A stretch of DNA of 64,000 nt from an uncultured Alphaproteobacteria bacterium. GTDB taxonomy: Bacteria > Pseudomonadota > Alphaproteobacteria > HIMB59 > GCA-002718135. Positions 18,606-26,629 of this stretch are shown here, piece after piece. How positions within the stretch are numbered: the stretch's first letter is position 1; the number at the start of each line of letters is the position of its first letter. The translations under genes were made by a program, and so were the position numbers. Where the stretch lies: assembly GCA_902595855.1 (NCBI GenBank), contig CACJRY010000009.1, forward strand, positions 1 to 64,000. The letters run 5' to 3'. The notes below the pieces were generated by a model. That model searched no databases and was not told where the DNA came from. It saw only the letters and a program-made list of their open reading frames with translations.

Positions 18606-20702
18606 ATGACAACAATGCAAATTTTTATATTACTATGTGGTCTAGCTGCTGTTTTATATGGTCTGATTACATCAAGACAAATTTTATCTTTAAGTACAGG
18701 CAATGAAAAAATGTTAAGTATTGCAAGTGCAATTCAAGAAGGGGCAAGAGCCTATTTAAATAGACAGTACATAACTATTGGAATAGTTGGGATTGTTATT
18801 TTTATTCTAATTTGGATAGTTTTCGGTTTATCTTCAGGTATTGGTTTTTTAATTGGTGCAGTTTTCTCTGGTGCTGCGGGATATGTGGGAATGAACATAT
18901 CCGTCAGATCTAATGTCCGAACTACACAGGCTGCAAGTTCAAGTTTAGCTGAAGGTTTGTCAGTGTCTTTTAAAGCTGGTGCTGTTACTGGTATGTTAGT
19001 TGCAGGTTTTGCTTTGTTATCAATTGCACTTTACTATTTTGTTTTAGACAATTCAGGCTTATTCCCTGGAAGAGAAATCGTTGCTCCGTTAGTATCCTTA
19101 GGTTTTGGTGCATCACTTATATCGATATTTGCTAGATTAGGTGGTGGCATATTTACAAAAGGCGCTGATGTTGGTGCTGATCTTGTCGGTAAAGTTGAAG
19201 CCGGTATTCCTGAAGATGATCCAAGAAATCCTGCAGTAATAGCAGATAACGTTGGTGATAACGTTGGAGATTGTGCAGGCATGGCGGCTGATTTGTTTGA
19301 AACTTATGTTGTGACTGTAGTTGCAACAATGGTTCTTGCTACTATATTTTTCTCTGATCTATCTTCTATGATGATGTATCCCCTAGCTATTGCAGGTGTA
19401 TGTACTTTAGCAAGTATTATTGGAACTTATTTTGTAAAGTTAGGTAAAAGTGAAAATATAATGGCTGCCCTATATAAAGGGTTCGCAGTCTCTGCAATTT
19501 TATCTGCAATATTACTTTACTTCATAACAGATCATGTAATTGGTTTACGTTCTATCTTTACTGTAGAAGATAAATCCTTCTCTGGTATGTCTCTTTTTTA
19601 CTGTGGTTTGTTAGGTCTAATTATTACTGGCTTAATTATATGGGTTACAGAATATTACACAGGAACAAACTATAGACCTGTTCAAAGTATAGCTCAAGCA
19701 TCCACTACTGGTCATGGAACAAATGTAATTCAAGGACTTGCTATTAGTTTAGAAGCAACTGCTTTGCCTGCTATTATAATTGTTGCCGGAATTATAATAA
19801 CACATTCGCTAGCTGGTTTATTTGGAATTGCTATTGCCGTTACAACAATGTTAGCTTTGGCTGGAATGGTTGTAGCATTGGATGCTTATGGTCCTGTCAC
19901 AGACAATGCTGGGGGTATTGCAGAAATGTCAGAATTAGATGATAATGTTAGAAAAACTACAGATGCATTAGATGCAGTTGGTAATACAACTAAAGCTGTA
20001 ACTAAAGGTTACGCAATTGGTTCAGCAGGCTTAGGTGCACTAGTATTATTTGCAGCTTATACAGAAGATTTAGAGCACTTTGCTAAAGATCCAGCAAGTT
20101 CGCTATATGGTGTAGATGTATCATTTGATTTATCAAATCCCTATGTAGTTGTTGGATTGTTAATAGGTGGTTTATTGCCTTTTCTATTTGGTGCAATGAG
20201 TATGACAGCAGTTGGACGTGCGGCTGGCTCTGTTGTAATAGAGGTCAGAAGGCAGTTCAAAGATATTCCTGGAATAATGGAAGGCACAGGTAAGCCAGAG
20301 TATGGAAAATGTGTAGATATTTTGACTAAATCTGCAATCAGAGAAATGATTGTACCTTCTATGTTGCCCGTACTATCCCCGATTATAGTTTATTTTGTTA
20401 TTTTATTAATTGCTGGTCAATCAGCAGCACTTTCTTGTTTAGGTGCATTACTTCTTGGCGTAATTATAACTGGGTTATTTGTTGCGATTAGTATGACTGC
20501 TGGTGGTGGCGCATGGGACAATGCAAAAAAGTATATTGAAGATGGTAATCATGGGGGTAAGGGTAGCGAAGCTCATAAAGCTGCTGTTACTGGTGATACA
20601 GTTGGTGATCCGTATAAAGATACTGCTGGACCTGCAGTTAATCCCATGATCAAGATTACTAATATTGTTGCTTTATTATTATTAGCTTCAATTGCCTTAT
20701 AA
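18606..20702 (+). CDS. hppA: K+-independent membrane H+-translocating pyrophosphatase
   Basis: Pumps protons out of the cytoplasm using the energy of pyrophosphate hydrolysis. The 698-residue protein has about 16 membrane segments, the substrate motif [15 protein letters not shown] followed by [19 protein letters not shown] near 195-222, and a C-terminal acidic motif ([14 protein letters not shown]). [16 protein letters not shown] near residue 458 has Lys where K+-dependent enzymes have Ala, which marks the K+-independent proton-pumping type. The start has a good AAGGAG site. It is convergent with bamE. Confidence 0.96.
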   Translation: MTTMQIFILLCGLAAVLYGLITSRQILSLSTGNEKMLSIASAIQEGARAYLNRQYITIGIVGIVIFILIWIVFGLSSGIGFLIGAVFSGAAGYVGMNISVRSNVRTTQAASSSLAEGLSVSFKAGAVTGMLVAGFALLSIALYYFVLDNSGLFPGREIVAPLVSLGFGASLISIFARLGGGIFTKGADVGADLVGKVEAGIPEDDPRNPAVIADNVGDNVGDCAGMAADLFETYVVTVVATMVLATIFFSDLSSMMMYPLAIAGVCTLASIIGTYFVKLGKSENIMAALYKGFAVSAILSAILLYFITDHVIGLRSIFTVEDKSFSGMSLFYCGLLGLIITGLIIWVTEYYTGTNYRPVQSIAQASTTGHGTNVIQGLAISLEATALPAIIIVAGIIITHSLAGLFGIAIAVTTMLALAGMVVALDAYGPVTDNAGGIAEMSELDDNVRKTTDALDAVGNTTKAVTKGYAIGSAGLGALVLFAAYTEDLEHFAKDPASSLYGVDVSFDLSNPYVVVGLLIGGLLPFLFGAMSMTAVGRAAGSVVIEVRRQFKDIPGIMEGTGKPEYGKCVDILTKSAIREMIVPSMLPVLSPIIVYFVILLIAGQSAALSCLGALLLGVIITGLFVAISMTAGGGAWDNAKKYIEDGNHGGKGSEAHKAAVTGDTVGDPYKDTAGPAVNPMIKITNIVALLLLASIAL

Positions 20703-20705
20703 TAA

Positions 20706-21143
20706 TTAATTTGTGTCAGGGACTCTTTGAGTCCCTACACCTCCAAATATTTTCTCTATCAAACCTCTTTGAATAATATTATTTTGAGTTTTCATTTTGT
20801 TTATCTTTACTTTTTGAATTTCATTTAGATCTAAAACGTTTCTTTCAATTACATTATTATTTTTATCAAAAGCAAAAACAAACATATAACTATACTCTCT
20901 TTTCTTAGAAAAAAAATTATTAACCCTATTTTTTTCAGAATAATAAAAGTATTTATTTTCAATAGGGTCAATAAAGCTTGGTTCACCAAAATTTTTTATT
21001 AGATTTTCTTTGTTAGATATGTCAAGATTATCCAAATTATTTTGATTAATAATTTTTCCTGAATAAATTAGCTCTGGTTCAGAACAACTTATTATTGCAA
21101 AGATTAAATTTATTAATAAAAATAGTTTAAATAATTTTATCAT
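20706..21143 (-). CDS. bamE: BamE/SmpA-type outer membrane assembly lipoprotein
   Basis: Small lipoprotein of the BAM complex that inserts beta-barrel proteins into the outer membrane. The 145-residue precursor has a lipoprotein signal (hydrophobic stretch, then IIS-C near residue 20). A SmpA/OmlA domain with KENLIKNFGEPSFIDP and a VFAFDKNNNVIE strand follows. The neighbouring divergent chaperone gene is its usual alphaproteobacterial partner. Its start codon directly abuts that of the chaperone gene (CATATG), and its last codons contain a strong hairpin. Confidence 0.82.
   Translation of the reverse strand: MIKLFKLFLLINLIFAIISCSEPELIYSGKIINQNNLDNLDISNKENLIKNFGEPSFIDPIENKYFYYSEKNRVNNFFSKKREYSYMFVFAFDKNNNVIERNVLDLNEIQKVKINKMKTQNNIIQRGLIEKIFGGVGTQRVPDTN
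20713..20740. terminator. Hairpin inside the bamE 3' end, at the hppA/bamE convergent junction
   Basis: GTGT-C-AGGGACTC, TTT, GAGTCCCT-ACAC form a stem of 12 pairs with one bulged C and a 3-nt loop. It lies in the last codons of bamE, 10 bp beyond the hppA stop. The symmetry means it can act on either strand. No long T-run follows on the plus strand; on the minus strand an AT-rich tract follows. It probably ends or protects both transcripts. Confidence 0.55.
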
Positions 21144-21629
21144 ATGTTTTTTAAGTTTCTTAATATAAAAAAAAATAATTATAAAAATGAAACTTTATCT
21201 TTGTACCAAGAAATAGTTAATCACTCAAATGATTTTATTAAAAACAGTTTAATAGATAGGAAATATAATTTTAATGAAGTTTTTGAAATTTTTTCCATAG
21301 TAGTAGTTTTCTATCTAAAAAAACTAAAAGATATTAAATCTAAAGAAAATAAGGAAATCAGTCAGCTTATTATTAATTGTTTCGTAAAAGATTTAGATCA
21401 GCATTTTAGAGAGCAAGGTATAGGAGATATGTCAATTGGAAAATATGTTAAAAAATATGTAAAAAAATTTTACTACAGGCTAAAAATTTTAGATAGTATT
21501 TTAAGTCAAAAAAAAGATATAACCTTTGAAACTTATTTAAGAAAGTTTCGAATCTACAATATTGGGGATTTGAATCAAATAGGTAGAGATCTTGAGGATT
21601 TATACAATGTCATAAATATTAAGGAATAA
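21144..21629 (+). CDS. Ubiquinol-cytochrome c chaperone family protein
   Basis: Relative of mitochondrial Cbp3/UQCC1, which helps assemble cytochrome b of respiratory complex III. The 161-residue protein matches the family by its LYQEIVNHSND start and by VKDLDQHFREQGIGDMSIGKYVKKYVKKFYYRLK in the middle (two segments, about 88-105 and 106-121). The bamE-chaperone-rpmF-plsX neighbourhood is alphaproteobacterial. In many relatives a DUF177 gene separates it from rpmF; here that gene is missing. Confidence 0.82.
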   Translation: MFFKFLNIKKNNYKNETLSLYQEIVNHSNDFIKNSLIDRKYNFNEVFEIFSIVVVFYLKKLKDIKSKENKEISQLIINCFVKDLDQHFREQGIGDMSIGKYVKKYVKKFYYRLKILDSILSQKKDITFETYLRKFRIYNIGDLNQIGRDLEDLYNVINIKE

Positions 21630-21695
21630 TAATTAATTAATAATCTCTATTTTTCCTTGCAATATATCTAAATTTGTCTAATTGATCCTTCTTAT

Positions 21696-21887
21696 ATGGC
21701 TGTACCAAAAAGAAAAACTTCTCCTTCTAAGAGAAATATGAGAAGATCTCATGACTCTATTGCTAAACTTAATATAGTTGAGGATAAAAATTCAGGAGAA
21801 CCTAGATTATCTCATAGAATAGATAAATCTACAGGTATGTACAATGGCCGTCAAATATTAAAACAAAAAACAAATACCAAAGCCTAA
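21696..21887 (+). CDS. rpmF: 50S ribosomal protein L32
   Basis: Small structural protein of the large ribosomal subunit. The 63-residue protein starts [20 protein letters not shown], the standard L32 N-terminus, and continues with [18 protein letters not shown]. It lacks the zinc-binding cysteine pairs, as alphaproteobacterial L32 usually does. It is followed after 5 bp by plsX. Confidence 0.95.
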   Translation: MAVPKRKTSPSKRNMRRSHDSIAKLNIVEDKNSGEPRLSHRIDKSTGMYNGRQILKQKTNTKA

Positions 21888-21892
21888 TTTTA

Positions 21893-22906
21893 ATGTCCAA
21901 TAGACAACTAACTATTGCAATAGATGCAATGGGTGGTGAAAATAGCCCTTACAAAACACTTAAAGGTGCGGAATTTTTTTATGCAGATAATAAAAATTTA
22001 AACCTTTTATTTTTTGGAAATAAAGTAAAAATAAAAGAGGAAATAAAAACTCATAATCTTAATATTTCAAATTATGATATTGTTGACTGTACAGATAATG
22101 TTTCTGATGTAGATAAGCCAAATACAATTCTTAGATCACGAAAAGAAAGCAGTATTTATAAAGGATTAAAATTTGTTAAAGATAATCCAGACTCTGGTTT
22201 CGTATCTGCAGGAAATACAGCAGCTTTAATGATATTATCTAGGCTAATTTTAGGTATGATTCCTGGTATTGACAGACCTGCAATTTGTTCAGATATACCA
22301 AATAAAAAATCCTTTTCACTAATGTTAGATTTAGGTGCAAATGTTTTGGTTGACTCCTCAAACTTATTTCAATTTGCCCTTATGGGTTATGCTTATTTTT
22401 CTATAATTGACCCTAAGAGAGATCCTAAAATTGGAATTATTAACATTGGAACTGAAAATAATAAAGGTCTCGAATTTTTGCAAGAGGCTCATGATTTGAT
22501 ATCAGGCAGTTTTCTAAAAAAAAATTTTGTAGGATTTGTTGAGCCAAATAATATTACTGCTGGAGATTGTGATATTTTGCTATCCGATGGATATACAGGT
22601 AATATAATTTTAAAGACCGCAGAAGGTATGTCTGAATTTATAACTTCAAATTTAAAGTATATATTTAAAAAATCTTTTAAAAATAATATTGCTTTTAAGT
22701 TACTTGAAAATGATTTACAAATATTTAAAGATCAAATTAATCCAGAAAAATATAATGGAGCTACTTTAATCGGTTTAAATGGAATATCAGTTAAGAGTCA
22801 TGGCAGTGCTTCACCATATGCTTTTAGCTGCGCTATTAAAAAATGTTTTGATTTCATTGATAATGATTTAAATCAAAAGATTATACAAAATTTTAGAGAT
22901 TTATGA
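21893..22906 (+). CDS. plsX: Phosphate acyltransferase PlsX
   Basis: Converts acyl-ACP to acyl-phosphate, the first step of phospholipid synthesis in the PlsX/PlsY route. The 337-residue protein starts with IAIDAMGGENSP and contains FVSAGNTAALMILSRLILG, CDILLSDGYTGNIILKTAEG and LIGLNGISVKSHGSA, all diagnostic. It overlaps ihfA by 4 bp. The fabH gene that usually follows plsX is absent here. Confidence 0.94.
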   Translation: MSNRQLTIAIDAMGGENSPYKTLKGAEFFYADNKNLNLLFFGNKVKIKEEIKTHNLNISNYDIVDCTDNVSDVDKPNTILRSRKESSIYKGLKFVKDNPDSGFVSAGNTAALMILSRLILGMIPGIDRPAICSDIPNKKSFSLMLDLGANVLVDSSNLFQFALMGYAYFSIIDPKRDPKIGIINIGTENNKGLEFLQEAHDLISGSFLKKNFVGFVEPNNITAGDCDILLSDGYTGNIILKTAEGMSEFITSNLKYIFKKSFKNNIAFKLLENDLQIFKDQINPEKYNGATLIGLNGISVKSHGSASPYAFSCAIKKCFDFIDNDLNQKIIQNFRDL

Positions 22907-23211
22907 CAGAAGCAAACAATATTACAAGATTTCAAATTGCAGATTCGATACATAATGAGTTTGGTTTACCAAAAAAGGACTGTCTTGAGCTAGTAAGTGA
23001 TATAATAGAAATTATAGTTGAAGGATTGCAAAGTTCTGACAAAGTGAAAATACATAATTTTGGAACATTTATTGTTAGAAATAAAAAAAGTAGAATTGGA
23101 AGAAATCCAAAAACTAAAGAAGAAGTTATGATTAAAGAAAGAAAGGTAATCTCATTCAAAGCAAGCAAAAATGTCCTTAAATATTTAAATTCTGTCAATG
23201 TTAAAAAATAA
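22903..23211 (+). CDS. ihfA: Integration host factor alpha subunit
   Basis: DNA-bending histone-like protein that dimerises with IhfB and shapes promoters, recombination sites and the nucleoid. The 102-residue protein has the HU/IHF signature, with the beta-arm segment IHNFGTFIVRNKKSRIGRNP near 47-66 and the N-terminal ADSIHNEFGLPKKDCLELV helix. Position before a MerR regulator matches alphaproteobacterial ihfA. The start overlaps plsX (ATGA) and the end overlaps the next gene by 14 bp. Confidence 0.92.
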   Translation: MTEANNITRFQIADSIHNEFGLPKKDCLELVSDIIEIIVEGLQSSDKVKIHNFGTFIVRNKKSRIGRNPKTKEEVMIKERKVISFKASKNVLKYLNSVNVKK

Positions 23212-23581
23212 GCAATATTACAATATTAAGGAAGTATCAAATAGACTAGACATAAAAGAACATGTGATCAGACATTGGGATTCAGTAGATCCAAAAACAA
23301 AAAAATTAAGAATTGAAGGTTTGTCAATGAGAACAAAAGGTGGCACTAGATATTTTAATCAAAGTCACATAAAAAAATTATCTAGAATAAAGAATATTTT
23401 ATTTGTTGAGGGCAAGCATAATTATTCTTTAGATTTAGTAAAAAAAATTATTTCCTCAAAAAAATTAGACAAACAAATTGATGAAACTAACAGTTCATAC
23501 AGTAAGGAGAGTAATAAGTTAGTTTATTCTAATAAAAAAAAATTAAAAGCAATTATCAACAGACTAAACTCACTATTATAA
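23198..23581 (+). CDS. MerR-family transcriptional regulator
   Basis: Small DNA-binding regulator of unknown target. The 127-residue protein begins with the MerR winged helix-turn-helix (YYNIKEVSNRLDIKEHVIRHWD, about residues 6-27) and a TRYFNQSHIKKLSRIKNIL second part. The C-terminal 45 residues show no metal- or drug-binding motif. It follows ihfA by overlap, as in many alphaproteobacteria. Its start lies within the last codons of ihfA. Confidence 0.85.
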   Translation: MLKNKQYYNIKEVSNRLDIKEHVIRHWDSVDPKTKKLRIEGLSMRTKGGTRYFNQSHIKKLSRIKNILFVEGKHNYSLDLVKKIISSKKLDKQIDETNSSYSKESNKLVYSNKKKLKAIINRLNSLL

Positions 23582-23633
23582 AAAATAATTTATATTTATC
23601 AGTTATTTAAATTAAATATTTAATATATTATTT

Positions 23634-23661
23634 TTGATAAATTATTATTTTTTACTATTTA
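23634..23661 (+). promoter_or_regulatory. Candidate proteorhodopsin promoter
   Basis: TTGATA (23634-23639) and TATTTA (23656-23661) are spaced by 16 bp and lie about 55 bp upstream of the proteorhodopsin start. A palindrome ATTAAATATTTAAT (23611-23624) sits just upstream. A small TTGCTT/AAGCAA hairpin (23675-23690) lies in the predicted leader. The base composition is so AT-rich that chance matches are likely. Confidence 0.35.
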
Positions 23662-23716
23662 AAAATGTTTTTTTTTGCTTATAAAAGCAATCATAAAAAA
23701 CAAGGAGTATTTTTTT

Positions 23717-24406
23717 ATGGATCATAGTTTTTTAAGTGGTTCTGATTTTGTAGGAATAACATTTTGGATCGTCTCGATTGCAATGTGGGCTTCAACTATA
23801 TTCTTTTTTTATGAAGGAATGAGGGTTTCTGCAAAATGGAGAACTTCAATGGTAGTGGCTGGATTAATTACATTTATTGCAGCTGTTCACTATATGTACA
23901 TGAGAGATTTTTGGGTAGAAATGGGAGAGTCTCCTACTGTCTACCGATATATTGATTGGGTTTTAACTGTTCCACTACAAATGGTTGAATTCTATTTAAT
24001 CCTTATAGCTGCTGGAGCAGCGGTATCAGGAGGAGCTTTTTGGAGACTTCTTGTGGGTACTCTTGTAATGGTAATCGGTGGTTACCTAGGAGAAGCTGGA
24101 ATGGTTTCTGTATTATTAGGATTTATCATTGGTATGATTGGTTGGGCTGTTATCATCTGGGAAATTTTCAGAGGGGAAGCAAGTCAAGCAGCTGCTTCAA
24201 ACGAATCTGTCTCCTCAGCTTTTAATGCAATGAGATTAATTGTTCTTGTTGGTTGGGCTATTTATCCATTAGGTTATGTATTTGGTCTAATGATGGGATC
24301 TGTTGATGCAAACACTTTAAACTGGATATACAATCTAGCAGATTTTGTTAATAAGATCTTATTTGGTCTAATAATTTGGAATGCGGCTGTCAAAGATACT
24401 GCATAA
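23717..24406 (+). CDS. Proteorhodopsin, blue-absorbing type, proton pump
   Basis: Seven-helix retinal protein that pumps protons outward in light. In the 229-residue protein the proton acceptor D80, T84 and proton donor E91 (RYIDWVLTVPLQMVEF) give the DTE pattern of proton pumps, H58 is the counterion-linked histidine, and K213 (ADFVNKILFG) binds retinal. The spectral-tuning position is Q88, as in blue-absorbing forms. I start at ATG 23717 because AAGGAG lies 9 bp upstream; an upstream TTG would add an unlikely basic leader. It is monocistronic with its own terminator. No retinal synthesis genes are in the window. Confidence 0.97.
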   Translation: MDHSFLSGSDFVGITFWIVSIAMWASTIFFFYEGMRVSAKWRTSMVVAGLITFIAAVHYMYMRDFWVEMGESPTVYRYIDWVLTVPLQMVEFYLILIAAGAAVSGGAFWRLLVGTLVMVIGGYLGEAGMVSVLLGFIIGMIGWAVIIWEIFRGEASQAAASNESVSSAFNAMRLIVLVGWAIYPLGYVFGLMMGSVDANTLNWIYNLADFVNKILFGLIIWNAAVKDTA

Positions 24407-24427
24407 CAAATTTCCTAAAAACTATTT

Positions 24428-24457
24428 AAAAACCCCCCTTTTTTGGGGGGTTTTTTT
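24428..24457 (+). terminator. Rho-independent terminator after proteorhodopsin
   Basis: AAAAACCCCCC, six T, GGGGGGTTTTT form a perfect 11-bp stem followed by a T-run. It starts 22 bp after the proteorhodopsin stop and separates it from rplM. Confidence 0.92.
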
Positions 24458-24505
24458 ATTATTGTATTGACTTAAATTTATCTAATCTGTAAGTGGAGCT
24501 GCGAT

Positions 24506-24967
24506 ATGAAAACATTTAGTTTGAGAAAAGAAGATATTAAAAAAGATTGGATATTGATTGACGCAAAAGATGCTGTTTTAGGAAGGTTGGCAGTTTATTC
24601 AGCTAATGTTCTCAGAGGAAAGCATAAGACAAATTATACGCCAAACCAAGATTGTGGAGATAATTTAATTATAATTAATGCGGATCACGTTCATCTTACA
24701 GGTAAGAAAGCTAAAGATAAGATATATTATCGACACACTGGATACCCAGGTGGAATAAAAGAGACTAATCCTGATAAAATGAAAGCTAAAGATAAATCTA
24801 GTGATATAATTAAGCTAGCTATTAAAAGAATGATCCCTTCAGGGCCTTTAGGTAAAAAACAATTATCCAACTGCAAAATTTACGCTGGAGAAAATCATTC
24901 ACATGAAGCTCAACAACCTAAAAAAATTAACTTCAGTAAATTTAATTTTAAAAATTCTAAAAGATAA
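24506..24967 (+). CDS. rplM: 50S ribosomal protein L13
   Basis: Early-assembly protein of the large ribosomal subunit. The 153-residue protein has [20 protein letters not shown] near 15-34, [19 protein letters not shown] and [17 protein letters not shown] lies 7 bp before the ATG. It precedes rpsI by 2 bp, the conserved L13-S9 pair. Confidence 0.96.
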   Translation: MKTFSLRKEDIKKDWILIDAKDAVLGRLAVYSANVLRGKHKTNYTPNQDCGDNLIIINADHVHLTGKKAKDKIYYRHTGYPGGIKETNPDKMKAKDKSSDIIKLAIKRMIPSGPLGKKQLSNCKIYAGENHSHEAQQPKKINFSKFNFKNSKR

Positions 24968-24969
24968 TT

Positions 24970-25410
24970 ATGGAAAACTTAGAAAACAACTCTGAAAATT
25001 CTATGCAGCCTAAACTTGATAAAATGGAAAGAGCATACGCAACAGGAAAAAGAAAAAATTCTATAGCTAGGGTTTGGCTCAAAAGAGGTGATGGCAAAAT
25101 ATCAGTTAATGGAAAATCTCTGGACAAATATTTTGCAAGACCAGTTTTACAAATGATAGTTAATCAGCCTCTTGATGTAGTTGATGGAAGTAATGGGTAT
25201 GAAATAATGGCTACTGTAAAAGGTGGCGGGCTTTCTGGTCAAGCTGGAGCAATAAGACATGGTATAAGTAAAGCACTAAGCCTTTATGACTCATCTTTAA
25301 GACCTGCGCTTAAAAAAGTTGGGTTCATAACAAGAGACTCACGTGTTGTAGAAAGAAAAAAATCTGGTCTAGCAAAAGCAAGAAGAAGTTATCAATTTTC
25401 TAAAAGATAA
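24970..25410 (+). CDS. rpsI: 30S ribosomal protein S9
   Basis: Small-subunit ribosomal protein whose C-terminal tail reaches the tRNA site. The 146-residue protein has [19 protein letters not shown] near 25-43, [20 protein letters not shown], and the C-terminal [14 protein letters not shown]. The first 22 residues are an acidic, Asn-rich extension, which is common in alphaproteobacteria. It is in an operon with rplM and is followed 8 bp later by argC. Confidence 0.96.
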   Translation: MENLENNSENSMQPKLDKMERAYATGKRKNSIARVWLKRGDGKISVNGKSLDKYFARPVLQMIVNQPLDVVDGSNGYEIMATVKGGGLSGQAGAIRHGISKALSLYDSSLRPALKKVGFITRDSRVVERKKSGLAKARRSYQFSKR

Positions 25411-25418
25411 TTTTCATT

Positions 25419-26447
25419 ATGAAAAAAAAAGTATCAGTAGCCATACTTGGCTCAACTGGTTTTGTTGGCTTAGAATTAATTAAAATTTTATCTAAACATC
25501 CAAGTGTCAATATTGTTTTTTTTGGAACAGAAAATAATCCAAATACAAAAATTAGAGATATTGATCCAACTATAAAAGTTTATAACAACCAATTCACACA
25601 ACTGAATGAAAATTTTGAACATTCTTCAGTCGATACAATATTTATGGCACTTCCACATGGTGTGTCACATAAATATGTAAATTGTTTTTATGATAAACTT
25701 CAGATAATTGACTTATCAGCAGATTTTAGATTAGATGATATCGATATATATAAAAAAAATTATGATGAAAAACACTCTGCTCCAAATTTACTTGGTGAAT
25801 TTCAATATGGTCTTGTTGAGATTTATAGAAAAGCTTTAATTAACAATAAGAATATAGCAGTACCTGGTTGTTATCCAACTTCCGTTCTTATTCCTTTAAT
25901 ACCATTATTAAAAAATAGTATAATTGACTCAAAGAATATAATAATTGACTCTAAATCTGGTTATAGTGGGGCTGGTAAAAAGTTTGATTTAAAAAATATT
26001 AAAAACTTAGAAGACTATAATTTTTTTAATTACAATACTAATAATCATCGGCATATTTGCGAAATTAAACAAGAATTATTAAAAAATTCAAAATCATCAG
26101 AAGTTCTATTTTCATTTAACCCTCATATCCTACCTAATTTTAGAGGAATGTTATCAACTATGTATTGTGATTTACTACCAGGTATGAACAAAGATAATGT
26201 AATAAATTGTTTGAATGAAATCGCAATTAACAATGAATTTATAAAATTGATAAACGATGATCAAAGAGCAGATTTTTTTTCAATTCAAAATACAAACAAT
26301 TGCATATTAAAAATTTTTGATCATTACGACTCTTCAAAAATAATTATTGTCAGTCTTATAGATAATCTTGTGAAAGGGGCAGCGGGGCAAGCAGTACAAT
26401 GCTTTAATTTAAGTAATGGTTTTGCAGAGAACACAGCATTAATTTAA
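25419..26447 (+). CDS. argC: N-acetyl-gamma-glutamyl-phosphate reductase
   Basis: NADPH-dependent third step of arginine synthesis. The 342-residue protein has the nucleotide-binding start VAILGSTGFVGLELIKIL (about 6-23), LPHGVSH, the catalytic cysteine in AVPGCYPTSVL near residue 151, and DSKSGYSGAGK. C-terminal VKGAAGQAVQ is also typical. It follows rpsI closely, an order seen in other alphaproteobacteria. The stop overlaps the small lipoprotein gene by one base (TAATG). Confidence 0.95.
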   Translation: MKKKVSVAILGSTGFVGLELIKILSKHPSVNIVFFGTENNPNTKIRDIDPTIKVYNNQFTQLNENFEHSSVDTIFMALPHGVSHKYVNCFYDKLQIIDLSADFRLDDIDIYKKNYDEKHSAPNLLGEFQYGLVEIYRKALINNKNIAVPGCYPTSVLIPLIPLLKNSIIDSKNIIIDSKSGYSGAGKKFDLKNIKNLEDYNFFNYNTNNHRHICEIKQELLKNSKSSEVLFSFNPHILPNFRGMLSTMYCDLLPGMNKDNVINCLNEIAINNEFIKLINDDQRADFFSIQNTNNCILKIFDHYDSSKIIIVSLIDNLVKGAAGQAVQCFNLSNGFAENTALI

Positions 26448-26629
26448 TGAAATTATTAATTTTTATATTTATGTTTTTAATGTCATGTAGTTATCCAGAT
26501 ATTGACTCAGTGCCAAATTTTAAAGATATAAAATTATCTGAAGAAGAACTATTTGATTTGTGTGAATTATCATCAAGTGATAAGAATGCAATAGATACTT
26601 GTATTGAAAATAAACGAAACAATTTATGA
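26447..26629 (+). CDS. Small lipoprotein of unknown function
   Basis: A 60-residue protein with a lipoprotein signal: hydrophobic MKLLIFIFMFLMS then Cys at about residue 14. The mature part is acidic and has two further cysteines (LCELSS and DTCIENK). It starts on the last base of argC and ends with a 4-bp overlap into hom (ATGA), so the frame fits exactly between two real genes, which argues that it is expressed. I do not recognise a family. Confidence 0.6.
   Translation: MKLLIFIFMFLMSCSYPDIDSVPNFKDIKLSEEELFDLCELSSSDKNAIDTCIENKRNNL

Noticed and set aside
21657-21684. TTGCAA and TAATTG as an rpmF promoter
   Set aside because: The spacing is 16 bp, but the -10 match is poor and such pairs are common by chance in AT-rich DNA.
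23675-23716. Upstream TTG start adding 14 residues to proteorhodopsin
   Set aside because: The added residues are basic and not membrane-like, and AAGGAG lies 9 bp before the ATG at 23717.
24467-24495. TTGACT as -35 box of an rplM promoter
   Set aside because: The -10 position at 17 bp reads TAAGTG and overlaps the ribosome binding site, leaving no leader; rplM must be transcribed, but this pair is not convincing.
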